This document shows, one piece after another, positions 24,272 to 33,806 of a stretch of 34,009 bases of DNA. Origin of the DNA: Lachnospiraceae bacterium (GTDB taxonomy: Bacteria; Bacillota; Clostridia; Lachnospirales; Lachnospiraceae); contig JAJQGP010000016.1 of the NCBI GenBank assembly GCA_021200475.1, positions 1 to 34,009 on the forward strand. Direction: 5' to 3'. Position 1 is the first letter of the stretch, and each line of letters starts with the position of its first letter. The position numbers and the translations under genes are program-made. The notes under the pieces are model-generated. The model made no database searches and was not told where the DNA came from. It saw nothing but the letters and a program-made list of their open reading frames with translations.

Positions 24272-25585
24272 ATGTCGGGAAGAAGACGATTGATACAGGT
24301 GATTCTGCTCGCCGGGGTTACGGTACTGGGAGCGGGCGGATGCTCCAGAAGCGTGATTAATTATCAGATCGCAGAGAGTATTGGCACGGTGGGAGAATAT
24401 GAAAACAACTCGCCGGTCGAGACTCCGAAAATGCAGGCGGAGCGTGAAGAGGAGGAAGCAGAGGAGACACTTGAGGCGGAACGGGTAGAGATACTGGAAG
24501 AGGCTGAGGCTCTTGCGGAAGGCTACTGGTATGAGGAAGCGATCGCGCTGCTTGAGGGAACCGAGTCGCTCGAAGGGGACGAGCGGGCCGAAGAAGCGAT
24601 TACTCAATATCAGGAAAAGCTGGATGCACTGGTAGCATATGAAGGAGAAGTGCTCCATCTCAATTTTCCAAATCTGATTGTGGATACCGATCTGGCTTTT
24701 GACGGGGACTCTTATGCGGAGACCTACCGTCAGAATCTGATCACGATCAGTGAATTTGAGGGGATTTTGGAGCAGCTCTATACGAATGGATATGTTCTGA
24801 TTGATATTCACGATCTGGCGGAAGAGTCAGACGATGGATTTGGGGATATTACGCTGACTGCGGCGACTCTGATGCTGCCGGAGGATCGGAAGCCTCTGGT
24901 TCTTTCCGTGGAGAACCTGAACTACGCAAGTGTGCGCAGTGGGGATGGAGTGGCTACCAGACTGGTACTCGATTCGGATGGGGAAGTGGCGGCTGTGTAT
25001 ACGGATGCGGATGGTGTGACCCGGACAGGGACATATGATGTCGTTCCTCTGCTGGAGCATTTTATAGAGTCGCATCCGGATTTTTCCTATCAGGGCGCGC
25101 GCGGCATTATCGGTCTGTCCGGAAAATATGGCGCGTTTGGATACGATGTGGAGGAGGATTCTGACGCAGCGTGGGAGAGCAATGCCGATACCGTATCGCA
25201 GATTGCCGCAAAGCTGAAGGAGGATGGGTGGACCTTTGCTTCGCAGGGCTACAGCTATTCTTATATGAGCGATATGACCTATGAGGAGCTGACAGAAGAT
25301 ATTACACAGTGGCAGGAGACCATTGGAAGTCTGATTGGAGACTGTGATACGCTGATTTATCCGTATGGCTCTGAGGTGACATACACATCGGATGAGTCGG
25401 TTTTCCTGACTGGAGAGGGATATCTCTATCTGGTCGGGCTGTGGGCATCGGATGATTATCTTTCGGTGAGCCAGACCTATCTGCGGCAGACCCGCCGCTC
25501 CATCACAGGCTATATTCTGGAGAATTACCCGAGTTATTTCTCCTCCATATTCAGCGCGACGCAGATACTGGACGATGCCAGATGA
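24272..25585 (+). CDS. NodB/polysaccharide-deacetylase-like lipoprotein, metal site apparently lost
   Basis: Exported protein of 437 residues. A basic N-terminus and hydrophobic stretch end in a lipobox-like GAGGC (Cys about 27), giving a probable lipoprotein. Residues 55-130 are a Glu/Ala-rich helical region. The rest resembles the deacetylase-like proteins of Lachnospiraceae (ARGIIGLSGKYGAFGYD, DGWTFAS, DTLIYPYGSEV). The zinc ligands usual in this fold appear replaced: the Asp-Asp of the first motif corresponds to Glu-Asn in LSVENLNYA, and the two His of the second (normally ASHxxxH) to ASQGYSY. It is therefore probably a catalytically dead carbohydrate-binding relative. The alignment is from memory. 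ATG 24272 follows AAAGGGGAACAGGC; the open frame from 24191 overlaps the ACT gene and is not used. Confidence 0.75.
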   Translation: MSGRRRLIQVILLAGVTVLGAGGCSRSVINYQIAESIGTVGEYENNSPVETPKMQAEREEEEAEETLEAERVEILEEAEALAEGYWYEEAIALLEGTESLEGDERAEEAITQYQEKLDALVAYEGEVLHLNFPNLIVDTDLAFDGDSYAETYRQNLITISEFEGILEQLYTNGYVLIDIHDLAEESDDGFGDITLTAATLMLPEDRKPLVLSVENLNYASVRSGDGVATRLVLDSDGEVAAVYTDADGVTRTGTYDVVPLLEHFIESHPDFSYQGARGIIGLSGKYGAFGYDVEEDSDAAWESNADTVSQIAAKLKEDGWTFASQGYSYSYMSDMTYEELTEDITQWQETIGSLIGDCDTLIYPYGSEVTYTSDESVFLTGEGYLYLVGLWASDDYLSVSQTYLRQTRRSITGYILENYPSYFSSIFSATQILDDAR

Positions 25586-25636
25586 GAAAAAAAGGAAAGC
25601 AAAAACGAAACAAAAAGTTAAAAAAATGTGTTTCCC

Positions 25637-25665
25637 CTTGCTATTTTAAGATCAGGGTGGTATGA
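25637..25665 (+). promoter_or_regulatory. promoter of the SH3 lipoprotein gene
   Basis: TTGCTA (25637-25642), a 17-base spacer, TATGAT (25660-25665). Confidence 0.55.
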
Positions 25666-25727
25666 TAAAAACACTGTTTTCACATCTTAGAGGAAGAGTA
25701 TAAATAAGGTAACGGAGGGATTGTTTT

Positions 25728-26516
25728 ATGATGAACAAGAGCAAAAAATGGCTCCTGGCACTTTTGGTGTGCTGCTCGATGTCGCTTGGAGTGACAGGCT
25801 GTGACCAGCTGAAGAAGGAAACCGTCGAGACCGAAAGCGAGACTGAGACGGAGACCGAGACAGAGACGGAAACTGAGACCGAGACGGAAAGCGAGACGGA
25901 GACCGAAACAGAGACAGAGACGGAGACCGAGACAGAGACGGAGCCGCAGACTTATACAACGGATACGACCGTTGAGGAGGAGACAGCGTCTCTGGTAGAG
26001 TATGACACGATACACGTGATGTATGCGCTGGATGATCTGAATGTGCGGTCACAGCCAGGGACAGACGGGGAGATTTTCACCAGTTTTGCGAGCGGCGACC
26101 AGATCAGTGTGGTAGGTGCTACGACAAACTGGTACATGGTATCAGTGGACGACTATGAGTCGAATGGCTATGTGTATAAGGAATTTGTAGGTACATCAAC
26201 GGATACCGCGTCTGAGACGGATGCCTCGACGGACGGTACGGATACGACCGCGTCTGAGACGGATGCTTCGACGACCACTACGGATACTTCTGCGATTGAT
26301 CTTGAGTATGGGGTAGAGACTTATGCAGAGGAGTTCACGATTCGTGCAACGGCCGGCGCGAATATGCGTTCCGAACCTTCTCAGGATGGCGAGATTATCG
26401 GTACCATTGCTTCTGATACGGAGGTTACGGCGATTGGCTATACAGACCGCTGGTATAAGATCAGCTATAATGGTACAGTTGGCTATGTAAATAAAAATCT
26501 TTTCAGCACAGACTGA
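25728..26516 (+). CDS. SH3-domain lipoprotein with Thr/Glu repeat spacer
   Basis: Exported protein of 262 residues. The signal sequence ends in a lipobox VTGC (Cys about 25), so it is predicted to be anchored to the outer face of the membrane. Residues 34-72 are an almost pure Glu-Thr dipeptide repeat, a flexible charged wall-spanning spacer. Two bacterial SH3 domains follow: about 92-150 (DLNVRSQPGTDGEIFTSF, WYMVS, GYVYKEF) and about 200-260 (ANMRSEPSQDGEIIGTI, WYKISYNGTVGYVNKNLF). They are joined by a Ser/Thr/Asp linker carrying a duplicated TASETDAST unit. SH3b domains typically bind peptidoglycan. No enzymatic domain is present. ATG 25728 follows ACGGAGGGA; MMN allows a second ATG at 25731. 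It has its own promoter and a terminator at 26564. Confidence 0.88.
   Translation: MMNKSKKWLLALLVCCSMSLGVTGCDQLKKETVETESETETETETETETETETESETETETETETETETETEPQTYTTDTTVEEETASLVEYDTIHVMYALDDLNVRSQPGTDGEIFTSFASGDQISVVGATTNWYMVSVDDYESNGYVYKEFVGTSTDTASETDASTDGTDTTASETDASTTTTDTSAIDLEYGVETYAEEFTIRATAGANMRSEPSQDGEIIGTIASDTEVTAIGYTDRWYKISYNGTVGYVNKNLFSTD
25827..25943 (+). repeat. GAG-ACN hexanucleotide repeat coding for Glu-Thr
   Basis: About twenty tandem units of GAG/GAA plus ACN (two units carry AGC, Ser) in frame within the SH3 lipoprotein gene. The third positions vary, which limits replication slippage but leaves copy number likely to differ between strains. Confidence 0.85.
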
Positions 26517-26563
26517 GGGTAAGAATATCCGACCGGTTCGGATAATCAGAGATAATTCAAACG

Positions 26564-26590
26564 ATCCCGCCTTGGGTTTCCAGGCGGGAT
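26564..26590 (+). terminator. intrinsic terminator of the SH3 lipoprotein gene
   Basis: ATCCCGCC (26564-26571) pairs with GGCGGGAT (26583-26590), extended inside by TTGG/CCA, and is followed by ATTCTTCTTTT. Confidence 0.75.
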
Positions 26591-26637
26591 ATTCTTCTTT
26601 TATCCGCTCTGCCCGTTCACTGAAAAAACACACCTCG

Positions 26638-26666
26638 TTCACAGCCGATTCTTATTACTGTATTAA
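26638..26666 (+). promoter_or_regulatory. candidate promoter of the serine hydrolase gene
   Basis: TTCACA (26638-26643), a 17-base spacer, TATTAA (26661-26666). Repeat copy D lies in the leader. Confidence 0.35.
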
Positions 26667-26694
26667 TCTGTGGCGTATGATTTACTTTCATAAA

Positions 26695-26748
26695 ACGTAA
26701 CGATTCAGAACAGCAGGCTGCAGCTGAGAAGGCATGGAACAGTTACGT
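26695..26748. repeat. GTAAC-family palindromic repeat, copy D
   Basis: ACGTAAC (26695-26701) and GTTACGT (26742-26748) form the ends. The left part, GTAACGATTCAGAACAGCAG, matches the ends of copies A-C. The interior and right arm are diverged. No clear flanking duplication. Confidence 0.6.
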
Positions 26749-26776
26749 CAATTGTACATAGAAAGAGGACATATGT

Positions 26777-27841
26777 ATGAGTGAAGAATGGCACAGACTG
26801 AATCGGCAGCTCGAGAGAGAGCGGAGAGTCCGGAGGATGCAGATTCGCATCGGGATTCTTGTGATCGCGATCGTACTGTTTTCTGCGGGAATCGGACTGT
26901 TGATTCACCGGCTGCAGAATTACGATGGGGGTCTCTCGGAAGTGCTTCTGACAGAGACAGAAGGGAATACGGATTCTGTGATGGATTCTGCATCCGGGAC
27001 GGATGGGGCAGAAACGGAAAGTGAGACTGAGACAACGGCGGCAGACACTTTGTCGTTTGATTATGAGGAGCTTTCCGATCTGATTGAGGCGAAAATAGGG
27101 GCTGATTCTGTATCCGGTACCTGGAGTGTTTATGTGAAGGACCTGAATGCAGACGAATCCATTTCAATTAATAATGAGAGTATGTATGCTGCCAGCCTGA
27201 TTAAGCTTTTTGTGATGATGTCCTGCTATGAAAATATGGATGATATTATCTCGAATTACTGTACGATCAATCATACGGATGAGACCACGGCCGCTTCTGT
27301 AATCGAGGACCGGCTGTATACGATGATTGTATTTTCACGGAATGAGTCTTATAATGAATTGGTCCATCTTCACAGCAGCAGCGGAAGCTTTACGACGGGA
27401 TGCCGCTTTGTCAATTCTTATATCGCAGAGAATGCCTTTGCGGATACCGGCGTTTATACGACACTGCATCCCTCCGATTCGAGCTATGAGACGACGGGAG
27501 AGGGTACGAATCATACGACGGTGGAAGACTGCGGGGCACTTCTTGAGGCGATTTATAATGGGGAATGTGTTTCTTTTGCGGATTCTATGGACATGCTCGA
27601 TTTGCTTTTGCAGCAGGATGTTACCACGAAGATTCCCGCGGGGGTGCCGGATGGGATCGAGGTTGCAAACAAGACGGGCGACACGGATGATGAGTCGCAT
27701 GACGTAGCGATTGTCTTTGGTGAGGAGACCGATTATATTCTCTGTGTGATGTCGACAGGTGTGGAGGAAATGGGAGTCGGCAATGCCGAGACACTGATTC
27801 AGGAGATATCGGCACTCGTATATGAATTCCTGAATCCATGA
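26777..27841 (+). CDS. membrane-anchored serine hydrolase of class A beta-lactamase fold
   Basis: The 354 residues have a basic cytoplasmic end and one membrane helix (about 24-43). A Glu/Thr/Ser-rich spacer (60-90) contains a short ESETETT run like that of the upstream lipoprotein. The hydrolase domain is extracytoplasmic. Three active-site motifs are visible: Ser140-x-x-Lys143 (AASLIKLF), Ser187-Arg-Asn189 (SxN) and Lys299-Thr-Gly (NKTGD). These fit class A beta-lactamases and related penicillin-recognising peptidases. The Glu166-containing omega loop cannot be placed with confidence, so a wall-related role is as likely as antibiotic hydrolysis. ATG 26777 lies 8 bases after GAGG. Neighbours upstream are also envelope proteins. 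No terminator is visible before the protease gene. Confidence 0.85.
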   Translation: MSEEWHRLNRQLERERRVRRMQIRIGILVIAIVLFSAGIGLLIHRLQNYDGGLSEVLLTETEGNTDSVMDSASGTDGAETESETETTAADTLSFDYEELSDLIEAKIGADSVSGTWSVYVKDLNADESISINNESMYAASLIKLFVMMSCYENMDDIISNYCTINHTDETTAASVIEDRLYTMIVFSRNESYNELVHLHSSSGSFTTGCRFVNSYIAENAFADTGVYTTLHPSDSSYETTGEGTNHTTVEDCGALLEAIYNGECVSFADSMDMLDLLLQQDVTTKIPAGVPDGIEVANKTGDTDDESHDVAIVFGEETDYILCVMSTGVEEMGVGNAETLIQEISALVYEFLNP

Positions 27842-27960
27842 CGGTTTCACCGGCCAATGATCCGTAACCTTTTGATACAGTCTGCCGATCTTTTGTGAAA
27901 GGGAACGAAAAAAAGAGTCTGTCATAAGATAGATTAAGACTGGGCGGGGAGGCACACCGC

Positions 27961-30373
<2,413 letters not shown>

Positions 30374-30410
30374 AAGCGCAGCAGGTGCGTGGCCGGGTTG
30401 TGAGCATAAC

Positions 30411-30437
30411 CAGTTCCCGCCACTGAGGCGGGAACTG
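30411..30437 (+). terminator. hairpin terminator of glpK
   Basis: CAGTTCCCGCC (30411-30421) pairs perfectly with GGCGGGAACTG (30427-30437), followed by the weakly T-rich TATCAATTTTGC. Confidence 0.75.
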
Positions 30438-30461
30438 TATCAATTTTGCTTTGTGCAGCTA

Positions 30462-30490
30462 TTGACAAGAGGGATGGATTTTTCTATAAT
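30462..30490 (+). promoter_or_regulatory. consensus sigma-A promoter of trpS
   Basis: TTGACA (30462-30467), a 17-base spacer, TATAAT (30485-30490): a perfect match, implying strong constitutive expression. The leader is only about 40 bases, too short for a T-box. Confidence 0.88.
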
Positions 30491-30534
30491 CAATCGTACG
30501 GGTCATAAAATCAAACCGAAGGAGAATAGAAAAT

Positions 30535-31542
30535 ATGAGCAGTGAAGACATGAAAAAACGCATTTTATCTGGAATTCAGCCATCGGGTTCCTTCACACTG
30601 GGAAACTATATTGGCGCAATTCGTAATTGGGCAGCTTTGCAGGATCAATTTGACTGCTTATATATGGTCGCAGATTTGCACGCACTTACCGTACGCCAGG
30701 TTCCGGCTCAGCTGAGAGCACATACCTGTGAGGCAGTTTCCATGCTGCTCGCAGCGGGGATTGATCCGAAACAAAGCATCCTGTTTGTGCAAAGTCACGT
30801 ACCGGCGCACACGCAGCTGAACTGGATTCTGTGCTGCAACTGCCAGTTTGGCGAACTGAGCAGAATGACGCAGTTTAAGGATAAAAGCCTGAGCCATCCG
30901 GACAATGTCAATGGCGGCCTCTTTACATATCCGGCGCTTATGGCAGCAGATATACTGGTATACAATGCGGACCTGGTTCCAGTGGGGCAGGATCAGACCC
31001 AGCATCTGGAACTGGCACGGACCGTCGCAAACAGATTTAATAATTTATACAGTCCTACCTTTCATCTGCCGGAGGGATACATCACCAAAGAAGGCGCTAA
31101 AATTATGTCCCTGGCCGACCCTTCTAAAAAAATGAGCAAGAGCGACCCGAATGTCAATAGTTTTGTCTTGATGAATGACGACAAGGATACGATCATCCGC
31201 AAGTTCAAGAGGGCCGTCACCGACTCAGAGGGAACGGTACGCTATGATGTGGAAAATAAAGCAGGCATATCCAATCTCATGAGCATTTACCATGTTTTTA
31301 CCGGCAAGGACATGTCGGAAATAGAGAATGAATTTTCCGGCAGGGGATACGCTGATTTTAAAGCTGCTGTAGGTGAAGTGGTTTCGGATGCACTCGCACC
31401 GATCCAAGGAGAATATACAAAATATATGAATGATAAGGCCTACCTGAACGAGGTGCTGAAGGATGGAGCAGAGAAGGCTTCACGGATCGCCGATCGTATG
31501 GTTTCAAAGGTTTATAAAAAAGTCGGACTTTATCAGATGTAA
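30535..31542 (+). CDS. trpS: tryptophanyl-tRNA synthetase
   Basis: Class I synthetase charging tRNA-Trp. The 335 residues contain the HIGH-like motif PSGSFTLGNYIGA at about residue 16, the tryptophan/adenylate segment VPVGQDQTQHLEL and the KMSKS loop KKMSKSDPN. Length and order are those of normal bacterial TrpRS. ATG 30535 follows AAGGAG by 10 bases. It is monocistronic, between a consensus promoter and a terminator. There are no trp biosynthetic genes nearby. Confidence 0.97.
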   Translation: MSSEDMKKRILSGIQPSGSFTLGNYIGAIRNWAALQDQFDCLYMVADLHALTVRQVPAQLRAHTCEAVSMLLAAGIDPKQSILFVQSHVPAHTQLNWILCCNCQFGELSRMTQFKDKSLSHPDNVNGGLFTYPALMAADILVYNADLVPVGQDQTQHLELARTVANRFNNLYSPTFHLPEGYITKEGAKIMSLADPSKKMSKSDPNVNSFVLMNDDKDTIIRKFKRAVTDSEGTVRYDVENKAGISNLMSIYHVFTGKDMSEIENEFSGRGYADFKAAVGEVVSDALAPIQGEYTKYMNDKAYLNEVLKDGAEKASRIADRMVSKVYKKVGLYQM

Positions 31543-31556
31543 TGGGTGAACAGCGG

Positions 31557-31584
31557 AGGCCGTCTCTTCGGAGGCGGCTTTTTC
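31557..31584 (+). terminator. intrinsic terminator of trpS
   Basis: GCCGTCTC (31559-31566) pairs with the GGAGGCGGC arm (31570-31578) with one G-T pair, followed by TTTTTCT. Confidence 0.8.
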
Positions 31585-31649
31585 TATTTGAAAAGGGTTG
31601 TGATCAGTAACTATGCTCCGGGTTATCTGTAGAAAAAATACAGAAAATA

Positions 31650-31678
31650 TTGATATTTTTTACGGTATGAAATATAAT
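31650..31678 (+). promoter_or_regulatory. promoter of the second ATPase island
   Basis: TTGATA (31650-31655), a 17-base spacer, TATAAT (31673-31678). A strong match immediately upstream of the AT-rich gene pair. Confidence 0.7.
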
Positions 31679-31714
31679 ACAAATATCAAAGTCATGCAGG
31701 AGGACGAGATCATT

Positions 31715-32821
31715 ATGTTAAAAAAGTTTAGCGTAGAAAATTTCAAAGGATTTCGTGAGAAGATTACTTTTGATCTTGGAATGCCGAGTAATTATGGTTT
31801 TATACCTGAGGTTATACAGAATGGTTGTGTTACGAAGGGAATTATCTACGGAAAAAATAGCAGCGGAAAGTCCAATCTTGGAGTCGCAATCTTTGATATT
31901 ATCACACATTTGACGGATAAAAATAAACTTCCGCAAGGGCTTGGTTTTTATTTGAATCTGGATGGGAGAAAGTCATTTGCAGAATTTGAATATATATTTG
32001 TATTTGATAATCACGAGGTTGTATATAAATACAAGAAAACAGATGTTAATGTTCTTCTCTATGAGAGTCTGTCCATTGATGGTAAAGAACTGATTTATTA
32101 TGACTTTTCTACAAATGAAGGATTTACGCTGCTTGCTGGTTCGGATACCCTTAATGCATCTATTAAGAATGAAAGCCCAATTTCAAGAGTAAAGTATGTA
32201 AATAGCAATTCTATTTTGGAAGAGAATGTTGAAAACAATATTTTCAAAAAATTTATTGATTTTATTGAACGTATGCTATTATTTTATTCCCTTGATACCA
32301 AAGGATATGAAGGCTTTATGACTGGTACCGAAAGCATAGCAGAAGGAATCATAAACAGTGGAAAAACAAAAGAATTTGAAACGTTTCTAAAACAAAATGA
32401 TATTTACTACAATTTATTTGACCAGGATGTGGATGGCAAAAAAGCACTGTATTGTAAGTTTAAAAATCAGAATGTTGATTTCTTCAAGGTTGCTTCTACC
32501 GGAACCAGGTCGCTGGCTCTGTTTTATTATTGGTATATTAAAATGCGGGAAGCATCATTTGTATTCATAGATGAATTTGACGCATTTTATCATTTTGAAT
32601 TATCCAGGGATGTAGAAAGATGCCTGATAGAGATTCCGGAAGTTCAGATTTTCACAACTACGCACAATACTGATCTTATGAGCAATGATCTTCTTAGACC
32701 AGATTGCTACTTTGAGATAAAGGATAATAAAATAAAAGCGTTTTCTCAGAAGACGGAAAAGAAATTGAGACAAGCTCACAATTTGCAAAAAATGTATAAG
32801 GCAGGTGCGTTCAGTGGCTGA
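31715..32821 (+). CDS. AAA (OLD/RloA-like) ATPase, putative defence component
   Basis: Cytosolic ATPase of 368 residues. It starts FSVENFKGFREKITFDL, the entry strand of this ATPase class. Walker A is GKNSSGKS (46-53), a signature-like STGTRSLALFYYW lies at about 260-272, Walker B is VFIDEFDAFYHFE (Asp286-Glu287) and the switch histidine is in TTTHNTDLM. The region between is less conserved. ATG 31715 follows CAGGAGGACGAG; the frame is open from 31613, but the promoter at 31650-31678 lies inside that stretch, so the upstream start is excluded. AT-rich and different in codon use from trpS, suggesting transfer. The next gene overlaps by 17 bases. ATPases of this type usually pair with a TOPRIM or HNH effector in anti-phage modules; this role is inferred. 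Confidence 0.82.
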   Translation: MLKKFSVENFKGFREKITFDLGMPSNYGFIPEVIQNGCVTKGIIYGKNSSGKSNLGVAIFDIITHLTDKNKLPQGLGFYLNLDGRKSFAEFEYIFVFDNHEVVYKYKKTDVNVLLYESLSIDGKELIYYDFSTNEGFTLLAGSDTLNASIKNESPISRVKYVNSNSILEENVENNIFKKFIDFIERMLLFYSLDTKGYEGFMTGTESIAEGIINSGKTKEFETFLKQNDIYYNLFDQDVDGKKALYCKFKNQNVDFFKVASTGTRSLALFYYWYIKMREASFVFIDEFDAFYHFELSRDVERCLIEIPEVQIFTTTHNTDLMSNDLLRPDCYFEIKDNKIKAFSQKTEKKLRQAHNLQKMYKAGAFSG

Positions 32822-33149
32822 AAAAAACTGTAAAGTCTGTATAGTTGAAGGCGAAGTCAGAGAACCAGTCATCATCAATAATATTATCCGGATATTCTTT
32901 GCTCATGATAACGTAAAGATTATTACACTTCCAGCAGGACAAAATATTTATATGCTTTGGAAGAAGCTAAAAGCGGATGATACTCCGCAAAAAATTCTTG
33001 AACTGGAGAACATGGAAATAGCAATCGGGAGAGTTTTTATCTTGAGTGCATTCCCGGAATTTTTATTAGACTATTTTGGAAAAAAGTTGTGGATTACTGC
33101 TGTGAAACGTTCCTCAAATGAACTTCAGCATTATGGGTGTAGATCGTAA
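32805..33149 (+). CDS. short TOPRIM-like partner of the ATPase, probably truncated or internally deleted
   Basis: Starts at GTG 32805 (or GTG 32814, with AGGTG 6 bases before it), overlapping the end of the ATPase gene, which indicates translational coupling. The 114 residues open with KVCIVEGEVREPVIINNI, which resembles the first strand and catalytic Glu of TOPRIM/RloB-like effectors. The later TOPRIM acidic motif (DxD) is not visible, and known effectors of this type are much longer. The C-terminal part (ILSAFPEFLLDYFGKKLW) could be the tail of the same protein brought close by an internal deletion. From 33118 another frame looks more protein-like than the end of this one, suggesting frameshift decay. 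No family is firmly recognised. Confidence 0.45.
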   Translation: MRSVAEKNCKVCIVEGEVREPVIINNIIRIFFAHDNVKIITLPAGQNIYMLWKKLKADDTPQKILELENMEIAIGRVFILSAFPEFLLDYFGKKLWITAVKRSSNELQHYGCRS

Positions 33150-33392
33150 TGCCTGGGGTGCAAGGTATATTGTGCTTTATGAACACGGAGAAAAAACAGG
33201 AAAAGAATGAGTGAGAAGATAATGAAATACGACCTGCGCCCGGAGTTTCAAAAATACAGATGGATTCATCTGCCGACACAGCGATGGATGCTAAAAACAG
33301 CAAATGCACTGATGCCTGTAATACAGCGTGGCAGGAAACAGGTGGACAAAAGGATTCGATTTCTCAGAGGAGTTTTTCGGGACGACAGTTGA
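33118..33392 (+). pseudogene. remnants of two overlapping genes
   Basis: A 30-codon frame from ATG 33118 to TGA 33210 reads MNFSIMGVDRNAWGARYIV and looks like the end of a folded protein. It overlaps by ATGA (33207-33210) with a second frame, 33207-33392, reading KYDLRPEFQKYRWIHLP and so on, 61 residues. Such an ATGA junction is typical of intact operons, so these are probably the stump of one gene and the truncated start of another. I do not recognise either. Bases 33393-33544 hold a further frame with no ribosome site and nothing I can identify. Confidence 0.3.
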
Positions 33393-33544
33393 TATCCATA
33401 TTCATTTTGTATTATCTGCTTTACAATGAAAAACGTCGCTTGACGGGAAAATTTGGCCCCGGAATATCCTTTAGTAAGACATTAAGAGAGCTTCGCCCGA
33501 AAGTGGCCGGTTTTACAGGCATTTCTGTTTTGCGAACTTTATTT

Positions 33545-33682
33545 TGACCACGAATCTGACCACTGACGGCGTTTAAGTATTTCCGTATCCGGACCACCGT
33601 CAAAGGCGGCGAAAGCCGCGAACTGCCTGCCTTCTGCGCACAAAAAAAGTGGTCAGATTCTGACCACGAATCTGACCACTGA
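33545..33682. repeat. cluster of direct and inverted GACCAC repeats
   Basis: An identical 22-base unit beginning TGACCACGAATCTG lies at 33545-33566 and 33661-33682. The second copy abuts an inverted copy, forming the 19-base palindrome GTGGTCAGATTCTGACCAC (33649-33667). GACCAC or its complement occurs six times in about 135 bases. A GCGGC-GAAA-GCCGC hairpin (33606-33619) lies between. It could be an operator cluster, iterons or the ends of a mobile element; it lies at the edge of the eroded island. Confidence 0.75.
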
Positions 33683-33771
33683 TGGAAAAAAGTATATTTA
33701 CTTTTACATGCATATGCAATAAATTATTTTGTGGTAAAAACGTAAAAAACAGGTAAGTTCCGCTACATATC

Positions 33772-33800
33772 TTGACAGCAGGAACGTTGTGATGTAAAAT
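33772..33800 (+). promoter_or_regulatory. strong promoter for a gene beyond the right edge
   Basis: TTGACA (33772-33777), a 17-base spacer, TAAAAT (33795-33800). Confidence 0.75.
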
Positions 33801-33806
33801 TCATGC

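Noticed and set aside
25827-25943. CRISPR-like or satellite array
   Set aside because: The hexamer repeat is in frame inside a lipoprotein gene and has no spacers.
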